Positions 1 to 8,473 of a stretch of 64,000 nt of DNA are shown here, piece by piece. The notes below the pieces were generated by a model that saw only the letters and a program-made list of their open reading frames with translations, made no database searches and was not told where the DNA came from. The position numbers and the translations under genes were made by a program. The stretch's first letter is position 1, and each line of letters begins with the position of its first letter. This DNA is from Gammaproteobacteria bacterium (lineage in GTDB: Bacteria > Pseudomonadota > Gammaproteobacteria > Pseudomonadales > IMCC2047): assembly GCA_021773395.1 (NCBI GenBank), contig JAJFKB010000025.1, positions 57,420-121,419 on the forward strand. Direction: 5' to 3'.

Positions 1-1
1 G

Positions 2-322
2 GAACACTATGCTGTCGCTTTATGCTACAACTCAAACCAAATGGGGGCGCCTATTGTCGTAGCTAAAGGTGCAGATCTGGTGGCGCTAAAAATAAGAGAG
101 ATAGCCAAGGCCAATCAGGTGCCGATGCTAGCGGCGCCACCTCTTGCCCGAGCCGTTTTCTACAGCACGGAAATCGATCATGAGATTCCTGCAGGCCTCT
201 ATGTGGCAGTGGCGCAAGTGCTCGCTTACGTATTTCAGCTGAAACGTTTTCATGACGGTAAAGGTCAGCGACCCGGAACGATGCCAGACCTTGAAATACC
301 GGAATCGCTAAAAAGAGATTAG
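2..322 (+). CDS. flhB: Flagellar export apparatus protein FlhB, C-terminal part (5' truncated by window edge)
   Basis: Reading frame 2 is open from the first base and gives EHYAVALCYNSNQ followed by MGAPIVVAKGAD. This is the segment just after the NPxH autocleavage site of FlhB; only the H of that motif is inside the window. FlhB is the substrate-specificity switch of the flagellar type III export gate in the inner membrane, and this piece is its cytoplasmic FlhBC domain (AAPPLARAVFYSTEIDHEIPAGLYVAVAQVLAYVFQL is family-typical when read in short blocks). It is normally followed directly by flhA, but here two opposite-strand genes intervene. An ATG at 41 is internal, not the true start. Very confident of family. 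Confidence 0.95.
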   Translation, partial: EHYAVALCYNSNQMGAPIVVAKGADLVALKIREIAKANQVPMLAAPPLARAVFYSTEIDHEIPAGLYVAVAQVLAYVFQLKRFHDGKGQRPGTMPDLEIPESLKRD

Positions 323-333
323 AGTAGCAGGCC

Positions 334-705
334 CTAGAACAGTTCCTTTCTGAGCATAAAGTAAACTGCACCGACCAGGCAAAGGCCGGCCCACAAATAA
401 TCGAGCTTTAGTGGTTCTTTCATGTACATAACGGAAAAGGGCACAAACACTGTCAGCGTTATGACCTCCTGAAGAATTTTGAGCTGCCCAATATTAAGTA
501 CGGTATAGCCAATGCGATTGGCGGGGACTTGCAATAAATATTCGGATAACGCGATTACCCAGCTCACGATAGCGGCAATTATCTATGGTTTGTGGTTAAG
601 CTCTTTTAGGTGGGCATACCAGGCAAATGTCATGAACAGATTGCTGCAAATGAGCCGGCCAATTGGCAGGAAGAGAGGGTGAAGGTTATGTAGAAAGGTG
701 CTCAT
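334..705 (-). pseudogene. DUF486 (DMT-superfamily small membrane protein), interrupted by an in-frame TAG
   Basis: Read from the ATG at 705-703 the frame encodes about 123 residues with DUF486 hallmarks: NLFMTFAWYAHLKEL, then SWVIALSEYLLQVPANRIGY, QLKILQEVITL and VFVPFSVMYMKEPL. At 585-583 the codon after HKP is TAG, where family members usually carry tryptophan (TGG), so translation would end after 40 codons. An internal ATG at 567 could restart the C-terminal 77 residues. The ATG overlaps the upstream phosphopantetheinyl transferase stop in an ATGA arrangement (705-702), so the pair was once translationally coupled. It is a recent one-base nonsense change, or less likely a sequencing error or read-through. 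Three to four membrane segments; function unknown. Confidence 0.8.
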
Positions 706-1490
706 CTCGATATGATTGGTTGATAGTCGCAGTTTTCTATTTGAACACTCAGGTCATTACTATCGAGCACCAGCGCAGCGATCCATTCCGGGCCTGCTGC
801 CAAATTAGCTACCACCCAGTTATCGGGTTTGCTGTTTAACAACAGTGGCCTGAATTGGTCCGCTGCAAAATCTTCCAACGCAAACTCCAATTTGTCATCC
901 CCACCGCGCAGCCCTGTTCCCTGTGCTTTCTTGAATGCCTCAAACTGCGTCCAGGCACGCAGAAAAGCTGCTTTTTGGTTTGTTCCGCTCAATTTTTCGA
1001 TAGCTGCTACCGTAGTGTCAGAAAAATAGCGCCGAGTTAAAGGGGCAATTTTTCTATGGATGCTCATGTGCTCTAAATCAATCCCCACCTCATGATCTAG
1101 AGTTATCGCTAATAACGCTAATTTTGCGCAGTGGGTTAGATTAAACCGAATGTCAGAGCTGTATTCGCCGGGTTTTAAAACTGGTTTGTTAAAGCCGGTA
1201 GTTGTCAGCTTTAAATTCGCCGGGGCCACTTGAAGATGGTCGGCGAGAATGCTGCGCACAGCATAGTGGGCCGCTATATAGCGCTGCTTCGAGTTCGCAT
1301 GGTGAAATTTGTCGGCCCTCGCCTTTTCCTCCTGATCAAGCTGTTTATAAAGCGCGGAGATGGAGGGCCGGTCGTGCGCTAGCGGAATATGCCACACCTG
1401 TACCGTATTTGGTTTTAATTCTATTGTGGACGCTAGTGTGGTCAAAGTTAATTGGTTTCCGTGTCGAGCGCGCCAGCAAACGGCCATCAA
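702..1490 (-). CDS. 4'-phosphopantetheinyl transferase, Sfp/HetI type
   Basis: Transfers the phosphopantetheine arm of coenzyme A to carrier proteins of fatty-acid, polyketide or peptide synthases. Visible family features are VWHIPLAH near the N-terminus, a KQRYIAAHYAVRSIL segment, FNLTHCAKLALLAI, the metal-binding VGIDLE motif, and WTQFEAFKKAQGTGL corresponding to Sfp WTxKExxxKxxGxGL. The usual lysine before the catalytic glutamate is phenylalanine here (QFEA instead of xKEx). Length 262 aa fits the type II family. It lies opposite to the flagellar operon, between flhB and flhA, with its start only 191 bp from the flhA start. Two ATGs open the frame (1490 and 1487), so the exact start is uncertain. 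No carrier protein or synthase is present in the window. Confidence 0.85.
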   Translation of the reverse strand: MMAVCWRARHGNQLTLTTLASTIELKPNTVQVWHIPLAHDRPSISALYKQLDQEEKARADKFHHANSKQRYIAAHYAVRSILADHLQVAPANLKLTTTGFNKPVLKPGEYSSDIRFNLTHCAKLALLAITLDHEVGIDLEHMSIHRKIAPLTRRYFSDTTVAAIEKLSGTNQKAAFLRAWTQFEAFKKAQGTGLRGGDDKLEFALEDFAADQFRPLLLNSKPDNWVVANLAAGPEWIAALVLDSNDLSVQIENCDYQPIISR

Positions 1491-1681
1491 ATTTATCGTA
1501 TCAGACGCAAGCTTATATTAACCCTTATGAGCATGCCAGTAGCAACCAATAACCAATAAATTGTTTGGGAAATCGGGAAAGTGGACGGAATTTTGCAAGG
1601 ATTAAGATTGGATATAAAAGCGTCAATTTTTTGATGCCCGGGATATTCATCTTTTTGGCAGAGCTTTTCAATTGGAGTTGC

Positions 1682-3796
1682 ATGAACCAGACGGCTGTTT
1701 TCCATAATATAAGAATTGTCGCACAGGGCAATTTTCTGATTCCGTTGCTGCTGTTGGTAGTGCTGGGCATGATGACGTTACCGGTGCCTCCCTTTCTGCT
1801 GGATGTTGCATTTTCCTTTAACATTACACTGGCACTGGTGGTCTTGCTGGTAGGTGTTTATTCATTAAGACCTCTGGACTTTGCGGTATTTCCCACGGTG
1901 CTGCTTGTTTCCACTTTGCTGCGCTTGGCTCTTAACGTCGCCTCTACTCGCGTGGTTTTGTTGCGCGGACATGAAGGCGGTGATGCGGCGGGTAAGGTCA
2001 TTGAAGCCTTTGGTTCCGTAGTGATCGGCGGGAGCTACGTTGTGGGTTTGGTGGTATTCCTGATTCTGATCATTATCAACTTCGTGGTTGTCACCAAAGG
2101 TGCCGGCCGCATATCAGAGGTTACCGCTCGCTTTACTCTGGATTCTATGCCGGGTAAACAGATGGCGATCGATGCGGATTTGAATGCTGGTCTGATCAAC
2201 CAGGATGAGGCCAAGGAGCGTCGTGTGGAAGTTGCCCGGGAAGCTGATTTTTACGGGGCGATGGACGGTGCCAGTAAATTTGTTCGTGGTGATGCGGTGG
2301 CGGGTCTATTGATTTTGGTCATCAATATTATTGGTGGACTTAGTATAGGCATGGCTCAGCATGGTTTGGATTTTGGCACCGCTATGCGCTATTACTCGCT
2401 GCTAACCATTGGCGACGGCCTGGTTGCGCAAATTCCGGCGCTGCTGTTATCTACAGCGGCTGCAATCATAGTGACTCGGGTCAATACCGAGCATGAAATG
2501 TCGAAGCAAATTACCAGTCAGATGTTCACATCACCAAAAGCCCTGACGGTGGCGGCTGTGATACTGGCAACCATGGGCCTGATTCCAGGTATGCCTCATG
2601 TCGCATTTTTAGGGCTTGCGGCGATGGCGGGAGCAGGAGCCTACTGGATCGTTCGCATCCAGCAGCAGAAGAAAGTGCAGGTAGAGGAGGAGCAGAGTCA
2701 GATAGCTCAGTTAGCACAACCTGCGACGGAGACTCAGGAGCTGAGCTGGGATGATGTGATGCCGGTGGATATGATTGGCTTAGAGGTGGGTTATCGGTTG
2801 ATACCCTTGGTCGACAAAACTCAGGGTGGTCAGCTGCTGGGCCGTATTAAAGGCATCCGTCGCAAGCTGTCACAAGATCTTGGTTTTCTCATGCCAACGG
2901 TGCATATCAGAGATAACCTTGATTTGGCTCCAAACTGCTATCGTATCACCCTGATGGGCGTTGCGCTGGCAGAAGCAGATATATATCCCGACCGTGAACT
3001 GGCTATTAATCCGGGTCAGGTTTTTGGCACTTTGCAGGGAGTGGCGGGTAAGGATCCTGCGTTTGGCCTGGAGGCAGTATGGATTGAAGAAGGGCAGAAG
3101 GATCAGGCACAGACTTTGGGGTATACCGTGGTCGATGCAAGTACTGTCATTGCCACACACCTTAATCAGATAATGCAGAAGCATGCTCACGAACTCCTGG
3201 GCCACGAAGAAGTTCAGCGTTTGATGGATGTGTTGAGCAAGAGTTCTCCCAAATTGGCCGAAGACCTGGTGCCAGGCATGATTCCCCATAGTGTATTTCT
3301 GAAAGTATTACAGAATCTGTTAATGGAGCAGGTAGCGATTCGGGATATTCGAACCATTGCGGAAGCGATCGCGGAAGTAGCACCGAAGAGCCAGGATACC
3401 GGTATGTTGACTGCGGTAGTGCGAATTTCCCTGGCCCGCTCTATCGTGCATGGCATTGTTGGCAACCAGCCGATGCTGGAGGTGATTACGCTTGATCCCG
3501 CACTCGAACAGTTACTGATGAAGTCGGTTCAGCAGGCTCAGCAATTGGGTGATGTCAGCGAAGAGTCCGCCGTGCTGGAACCAAGCATGGCGGAACGCCT
3601 GCAGACCTCGCTAACCCAGGCGGCCGAAAAACAGGAATTATTAGGTAAGCCACCGGTGTTGTTGGTGGCGGCACCTATCCGCCCGCTAATGGCGCGTTTT
3701 GTGCGCTTTGGGCTGCAGAATGTACAAGTACTGTCTTACCAAGAGATTCCCGATAACCGTCAAGTTACGATTGTGGCGACTGTCGGTCGGAATTAG
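1682..3796 (+). CDS. flhA: Flagellar biosynthesis protein FlhA
   Basis: Inner-membrane export gate of the flagellar type III secretion system. The ATG at 1682 has GGAG at 1674-1677 and gives 704 aa, the usual FlhA size; the longer open frame from 1565 adds 39 residues not typical of the family. The N-terminal half has eight predicted membrane segments with LLRLALNVASTRVVLL and the conserved cytoplasmic FHIPEP-like loop region around KGAGRISEVTARFTLD and SMPGKQMAIDADLNAG. The C-terminal half is the cytoplasmic FlhAC domain (GYRLIPLVDK, GIRRKLSQDLG). First gene of a tightly packed run flhA-flhF-fleN-fliA-motC-motD. Confidence 0.97.
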   Translation: MNQTAVFHNIRIVAQGNFLIPLLLLVVLGMMTLPVPPFLLDVAFSFNITLALVVLLVGVYSLRPLDFAVFPTVLLVSTLLRLALNVASTRVVLLRGHEGGDAAGKVIEAFGSVVIGGSYVVGLVVFLILIIINFVVVTKGAGRISEVTARFTLDSMPGKQMAIDADLNAGLINQDEAKERRVEVAREADFYGAMDGASKFVRGDAVAGLLILVINIIGGLSIGMAQHGLDFGTAMRYYSLLTIGDGLVAQIPALLLSTAAAIIVTRVNTEHEMSKQITSQMFTSPKALTVAAVILATMGLIPGMPHVAFLGLAAMAGAGAYWIVRIQQQKKVQVEEEQSQIAQLAQPATETQELSWDDVMPVDMIGLEVGYRLIPLVDKTQGGQLLGRIKGIRRKLSQDLGFLMPTVHIRDNLDLAPNCYRITLMGVALAEADIYPDRELAINPGQVFGTLQGVAGKDPAFGLEAVWIEEGQKDQAQTLGYTVVDASTVIATHLNQIMQKHAHELLGHEEVQRLMDVLSKSSPKLAEDLVPGMIPHSVFLKVLQNLLMEQVAIRDIRTIAEAIAEVAPKSQDTGMLTAVVRISLARSIVHGIVGNQPMLEVITLDPALEQLLMKSVQQAQQLGDVSEESAVLEPSMAERLQTSLTQAAEKQELLGKPPVLLVAAPIRPLMARFVRFGLQNVQVLSYQEIPDNRQVTIVATVGRN

Positions 3797-3805
3797 GAGT
3801 AGATC

Positions 3806-5077
3806 ATGAGAACGGAGAGTAACCCTATGAAGGTAAAACGCTATGTTGCTGAAGATATGCGCCAAGGCTTGAAGTTGGTGCGTGATGATCTGGGGCCCGA
3901 TGCGGTGATTTTATCCAGTAAGCGGATTCCCGAGGGTATAGAGATATTATCCACACTGGAGTATGACGAGACTGAAGCCTTGTCAGCGATTGCTGCACAG
4001 GCGCAGATCCAGGATCTGCAAGCCGAGGCAGAGACGCAAGAAAATTCTGTGTCAGAGGATGAGAAACCACAGGATCAGTTGGATTCGGTGTTCCAGCAAT
4101 TGTTGAATCAACATACGCAACACCGGGCTGTTGATACGGTCGATCATGAGCTCATGGCGGCCATGCGCTCGGAAATAGAAAATCTCAGATTGTTGCTAAA
4201 GGATCAGATGGAGCATATCAAACAGGAAAGCTGGAGTGCCAGAAATCCCACCGAAGCGTCTATTTTGAAAAGGTTGGAGCAGCATGGGCTCAGTTCGGCG
4301 GTGGCCCTGTCCATTATTCGAAGAATGCCAGCCTATGCAACAATTGACGAGAGTTGGAGCGGCGCACTTGAGGAGCTAAATCATCAGCTTAAGGTGGTTG
4401 ATGAAAGATGTTTTAATCAGGGAGTGGTCGCGTTGCTGGGTCCTACGGGTGCGGGTAAAACTACCACGATGGCAAAGCTGGCGGTGCGATATGCGCTGCG
4501 CCATGGTAGAGACAACCTGGCATTGGTGACCACGGATTGCTATCGGCTGGCCGCCTATGAACAGCTCAAAACACTGGGTCGTATCATTGATGTACCGGTG
4601 CGTCTGGTGGATGAGCATACCAGTTTGAATAAAGTGCTGCGCTCGTTACGCCATAAACCAATGGTTTTTATAGATACCGCCGGTTTCAATACTTTATCAG
4701 AAGATCGTCGAAATCAATTGGATGAAATTGATCAGGTTAAGGCGAATGTGAAAAAGCTTTTGGTGTTACCCTGCACCAGTCAGGGAGCGGTGTTGAATGC
4801 GGCTTATAAACTGGTAGAGAAGAGCCATATTGACGCCTGTGTCCTGAGTAAACTCGATGAGAGGGGAAGAATTGGTGAACTATTAAGTCTATTGGTAGAA
4901 AAACGGCTCCCGGTGGCCTATATTACAAATGGACAGACAATTCCAAATGATATCGAATTAGCGAAGGCCGATGCCTTGGTGGACTATTTTTGTGAGTCCG
5001 GCGAAACAGATGCTACCCCGGTGTTGGGTATATTTAATACTGCACCGCCAGAGTTGGCATCAAGAGTGCACTTTTGA
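3806..5077 (+). CDS. flhF: Flagellar biosynthesis SRP-type GTPase FlhF
   Basis: SRP-family GTPase that marks the cell pole for assembly of the flagellum. The N-terminus MKVKRYVAEDMRQGLKLVRDDLG matches the FlhF basic domain. A low-complexity acidic stretch follows, then the NG GTPase domain with G1 GPTGAGKTTTMAKL near residue 212, the TTDCYRLAAYEQL segment, DTAGFN (G3) and SKLDERGRIGE (G4-like). AGGAG upstream favours the ATG at 3806, but the ATG at 3827 (MKVKRY) fits family alignments better. Only nine bases separate it from flhA. Together with the next gene it implies polar, number-controlled flagellation. Confidence 0.95.
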   Translation: MRTESNPMKVKRYVAEDMRQGLKLVRDDLGPDAVILSSKRIPEGIEILSTLEYDETEALSAIAAQAQIQDLQAEAETQENSVSEDEKPQDQLDSVFQQLLNQHTQHRAVDTVDHELMAAMRSEIENLRLLLKDQMEHIKQESWSARNPTEASILKRLEQHGLSSAVALSIIRRMPAYATIDESWSGALEELNHQLKVVDERCFNQGVVALLGPTGAGKTTTMAKLAVRYALRHGRDNLALVTTDCYRLAAYEQLKTLGRIIDVPVRLVDEHTSLNKVLRSLRHKPMVFIDTAGFNTLSEDRRNQLDEIDQVKANVKKLLVLPCTSQGAVLNAAYKLVEKSHIDACVLSKLDERGRIGELLSLLVEKRLPVAYITNGQTIPNDIELAKADALVDYFCESGETDATPVLGIFNTAPPELASRVHF

Positions 5078-5120
5078 GAGTAGATATGAGCTTATTAGCA
5101 CTAAACAGAGTGGTCAGTCG

Positions 5121-5945
5121 ATGAGTCGTGTGAATCCAGTACGTGTCATCGCGGTTACTGGCGGTAAAGGTGGAATAGGCAAAACCAATGTGTCGGTCAA
5201 CTTAAGCATGGCACTGGCGAAGCTTGGGCGAAGAGTCGTTTTGCTGGATGCTGATCTGGGACTGGCTAATGTGGATGTATTGTTGGGAATTCAGGCCGAC
5301 AGAAATATTGCTGATGTCCTGGAAGGAGAATGCTCACTGCTGGATGTCATGGTTGACGGGCCGATGGGTATTAGAGTTGTGCCCGCGTCCTCTGGTGTTC
5401 GCTCCATGGCTTCTTTAACACCTGCTCAGCATTCCGGATTGATTCAGGCATTCAGCGAGATCGATGATAAGCTGGATGTGCTGATTATCGATACCGCCGC
5501 AGGTATTTCAGATTCTGTTACCAGTTTTGTGCACGCGGCTCAAGAGGTTCTGGTGGTGGTGTGCAACGAACCTACTTCAATTACGGATGCATACGCATTA
5601 ATCAAGGTACTTAACAGGGACCATGGTATCTTTAAGTTCAATATATTGGCGAATATGGTGCAATCGCCAAAAGATTCTCAAGAGATATTTCAAAAACTCA
5701 ACACCGTTTCTGATCGATTTCTCAATGTGGCGTTGAAATTTGTCGGTGCAATTCCCTTTGATGATCTGTTAATAAAATCGGTCAAAAAGCGCCAGCCAGT
5801 ATATGCGGCTTATCCTCGAGCAGTATCATCACTGGCATTCAGGGATCTGGCGAATGAAATTGATAAGTGGCCTTTGCCAAAATCACCGAAGGGACATCTG
5901 GAATTTTTTATCGAGCGGCTTATTCAAAGTGAAGTGGGTGTGTAG
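5121..5945 (+). CDS. fleN: Flagellum number regulator FleN/FlhG (MinD-like ATPase)
   Basis: ParA/MinD-type ATPase that limits flagellum number and antagonises FlhF and FleQ. The deviant Walker A motif GGKGGIGKTNVSVNLSMAL sits at residues 14-28, LLDADLGLANVDVLLG is the switch-I/A' region, and LIIDTAAGISDSV is the Walker B region. ATG at 5121 gives 274 aa, the usual size; a longer frame starting at 4971 overlaps flhF and adds residues foreign to the family. Downstream of flhF by 43 bp and upstream of fliA, as in Pseudomonas and Vibrio. Confidence 0.95.
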   Translation: MSRVNPVRVIAVTGGKGGIGKTNVSVNLSMALAKLGRRVVLLDADLGLANVDVLLGIQADRNIADVLEGECSLLDVMVDGPMGIRVVPASSGVRSMASLTPAQHSGLIQAFSEIDDKLDVLIIDTAAGISDSVTSFVHAAQEVLVVVCNEPTSITDAYALIKVLNRDHGIFKFNILANMVQSPKDSQEIFQKLNTVSDRFLNVALKFVGAIPFDDLLIKSVKKRQPVYAAYPRAVSSLAFRDLANEIDKWPLPKSPKGHLEFFIERLIQSEVGV

Positions 5946-5990
5946 CCCGCAGTAACTGAGCCCGATTATTTGGAAGCCGATTTATAGCTT

Positions 5991-6752
5991 ATGTTACCCA
6001 TGCAAAAGTTAACTATGTACAAACAGTCCGGCACCGCAGAACCCCGGGTTGATGCCGAGGCAACCGTTGCCCAGTATGCGCCGATGGTAAAACGTATGGC
6101 GCATCACCTTATGGCGCGTTTGCCGGCAAATGTACAGTTGAATGACTTGATACAGTCAGGCATGGTGGGTTTGCTGGAGTCTGCGCGCAAGTATGACGCG
6201 ACAAAAGGAGCCAGTTTTGAAACCTATGCAGGTATTCGTATCCGTGGAGCTATGCTGGATGACGTACGCAAAGAGGACTGGGCACCACGTTCCGTGCACC
6301 GTAATGCGCGACGCATTGCTGAGGCGATAAAAGCCGTTGAGGCCCTTACCGGAAGAGATGCGCAGGATAGTGAAGTGGCGCAGGAGCTGGGTATTTCACT
6401 GGATGAGTATTACAGCCACCTAATGGATAGCGCGGGTACTCGTCTGTTCAGTTTTGATGATGTGCCTGAAAGCGGTGAAGATCAGTCTGAAAAGCAGAGT
6501 GGTTTTGCGGATATAGGACCAATGGCGAACGTACAGCGTGATGCCTTTCGTGCAAGCCTGGCAGAGGCAATTTTGACGTTGCCGGAAAGAGAAAGGCTGG
6601 TGCTGGCGCTCTATTATCGTGAAGAACTCAATTTGAAAGAAATTGGTGAAGTAATCGGTGTGAGCGAGTCGCGGGTCAGTCAGATTCATAGTCAGGCGGC
6701 TTTGCGGTTGCGTGCACGCCTGGCGGAGTGGGGAGAAGACCATGACCCATAA
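5991..6752 (+). CDS. fliA: RNA polymerase sigma-28 factor FliA
   Basis: Sigma factor for late flagellar and chemotaxis promoters. Regions visible: sigma 2 with YAPMVKRMAHHLMARLP, DLIQSGMVGLLESARKYD and FETYAGIRIRGAMLDDVRKEDWAPRSVHR; sigma 3 with ALTGRDAQDSEVAQELGIS; sigma 4 with LPERERLVLALYYREELNLKEIGEVIGVSESRVSQIHSQA as the helix-turn-helix in overlapping blocks. Possible starts are the ATGs at 5991, 6000 and 6015; the last is closest to the family start. The chemotaxis genes cheY, cheZ, cheA and cheB that normally follow fliA are absent; motC follows at 28 bp. Confidence 0.96.
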   Translation: MLPMQKLTMYKQSGTAEPRVDAEATVAQYAPMVKRMAHHLMARLPANVQLNDLIQSGMVGLLESARKYDATKGASFETYAGIRIRGAMLDDVRKEDWAPRSVHRNARRIAEAIKAVEALTGRDAQDSEVAQELGISLDEYYSHLMDSAGTRLFSFDDVPESGEDQSEKQSGFADIGPMANVQRDAFRASLAEAILTLPERERLVLALYYREELNLKEIGEVIGVSESRVSQIHSQAALRLRARLAEWGEDHDP

Positions 6753-6780
6753 CCCAGTAATGCCGGAACGGGGCAATTAG

Positions 6781-7524
6781 ATGGATGTTTTGAGTATAGT
6801 AGGTGTCATTCTAGCATTCGCTGCAGTTCTCGGCGGTAATTTTATTGAAGGGGGCAGCCTGGCGGCATTGTTTAACTTGCCGGCGGGGCTGATTGTGGTG
6901 GGTGGCACACTGGGAGCTGCAACTTTACAGACCTCCTATGTCAATCTAAAGCGAGCATTATCGATCTTTTCCTGGGTGTTTGTTCCTCCCTCATTCGATA
7001 TCTCGGGTACAGTCGGAAAAGTGATTAACTGGAGTATGACTGCTCGTAAAGAGGGTCTGCTTGGTCTGGAAACCTTAGTAGACACAGAACATGAATATTT
7101 TGCGAATAAGGGTTTACGGTTACTGATCGACGGTACCGAGCCTGATGTCATTCGGCGCACCATGGAAGTAGATCTTTTTGTCCAGGAACAAAGGGATTTG
7201 CAGGGAGCAAGATTCTTCGAGTGCATGGGAGGTTATTCACCGACCATTGGTATTATAGGGGCGGTGATGGGGTTGATTCATGTGATGCGTAATCTCGCCG
7301 ATCCGAGCCAGCTTGGATCAGGAATTGCGACTGCATTTGTGGCGACCATCTATGGAGTGGGCTTTGCTAACCTGCTGTTTCTGCCGATTGGCAACAAACT
7401 GAAAAGTGTTGTGCAGGATCAGTATCGCTATCGGGAGATGATTGTGGAAGGTGTAATAGCTATCGCGGAAGGTGAGAACCCGAGGGCGATAGAAATGAAA
7501 CTCCAGGGTTACATAGAGAGATAG
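6781..7524 (+). CDS. motC: Flagellar stator protein MotC (MotA/TolQ/ExbB family)
   Basis: Proton- or sodium-conducting stator subunit with four membrane helices. N-terminus MDVLSIVGVILAFAAVLGGNFIEGG and IVVGGTLGAATLQ, the cytoplasmic domain with the family-conserved GLRLLIDGTEPDVIRRTME, and the C-terminal pair of helices SPTIGIIGAVMGLIHVM and GIATAFVATIYGVGFAN place it in the MotA family. 247 aa is normal. Position between fliA and a MotB-type gene matches the motC-motD pair of Pseudomonas. Five bases separate it from the next gene. Confidence 0.93.
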   Translation: MDVLSIVGVILAFAAVLGGNFIEGGSLAALFNLPAGLIVVGGTLGAATLQTSYVNLKRALSIFSWVFVPPSFDISGTVGKVINWSMTARKEGLLGLETLVDTEHEYFANKGLRLLIDGTEPDVIRRTMEVDLFVQEQRDLQGARFFECMGGYSPTIGIIGAVMGLIHVMRNLADPSQLGSGIATAFVATIYGVGFANLLFLPIGNKLKSVVQDQYRYREMIVEGVIAIAEGENPRAIEMKLQGYIER

Positions 7525-7529
7525 CTGGT

Positions 7530-8471
7530 ATGCCGCGTCGTGATAACCATGCAAGCCATGATCAGGAAAACCATGAGCGTTGGCTGATATCCTATTCGGA
7601 TTTTATTACCCTGCTGTTTGCCTTCTTTGTTGTTATGTATTCGATTTCTTCGGTCAACGAAGGTAAGTATAAAGTGTTGTCAAAGACATTAATTGGTGCG
7701 TTTGATGTTCTGGAAACGCCTTCCTCGAGTGCCGATCCAGTTAATTTAAGGGACTACGTAAATAATAGTTTTATCGATTTAACGAAGCAGTCTGACAAAG
7801 ATGGAGAGAGGGTGGATAGCAGTGACAGCGAGGGTGGAACCCAACAAAGTCAGCTGAACCAATTGTCAGATCAGGTAGAATCCGCTTTTGCAGACCTGAT
7901 TGAAGATAAACAAATTTCGATTAATGGTAATGAAACCTGGGTTGAAATTTCACTGAATTCGAGTTTGTTGTTTAGCAGTGGTAGTGCGCAGCCCAGTAGC
8001 AGAGCGGTACCTATCCTGCAGGAGATTGCAGGTATACTGGGTGGCTATGAAAATCCGGTACATGTTGAGGGTTTTACAGATAACGTGCCCATTAATTCAG
8101 AGCTTTTTCGTTCCAATTGGGAGTTATCAGCGGCTCGATCGGCAACCGTGGTGCGCTTGCTGGCGTCGGAGGGCGTCGACCCCGAACGTTTGGCTGCCGT
8201 GGGCTACGCAGAGTTTCAGCCGGTGGCGACGAATGAATCTGTAGAGGGGCGCAGCGAAAACAGACGAGTGGTGATTGTTGTGTCGAAAGATTTGGGAGTG
8301 CGTCGCTCTGTGACGGGTATCGATGGAATTGATGGCGAACAGGAACGCGAACTCGGGTTAGAGCAGAGTGAACTTAAGGAAAGTACATTCCTGAAAGAGA
8401 AGAACCGTGTTAAAGCCGTAGAGCTTGAAGGAGGTGGTATGCTATTCACTCAAGACGATAAGAAAAAATAG
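7530..8471 (+). CDS. motD: Flagellar stator protein MotD (MotB family, OmpA-like domain)
   Basis: Peptidoglycan-anchored stator partner. N-terminal RWLISYSDFITLLFAFFVVMYSISSVNEGKY holds the single membrane helix and the plug-proximal ion-binding aspartate (YSDF). The C-terminal OmpA-like domain carries VHVEGFTDNVPI, SNWELSAARSATVVRLL, AAVGYAEFQPVATN and the peptidoglycan-binding ENRRVVIVV. 313 aa. The acidic linker near residues 75-110 is variable in this family. Same operon as motC. Confidence 0.93.
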   Translation: MPRRDNHASHDQENHERWLISYSDFITLLFAFFVVMYSISSVNEGKYKVLSKTLIGAFDVLETPSSSADPVNLRDYVNNSFIDLTKQSDKDGERVDSSDSEGGTQQSQLNQLSDQVESAFADLIEDKQISINGNETWVEISLNSSLLFSSGSAQPSSRAVPILQEIAGILGGYENPVHVEGFTDNVPINSELFRSNWELSAARSATVVRLLASEGVDPERLAAVGYAEFQPVATNESVEGRSENRRVVIVVSKDLGVRRSVTGIDGIDGEQERELGLEQSELKESTFLKEKNRVKAVELEGGGMLFTQDDKKK

Positions 8472-8473
8472 TT

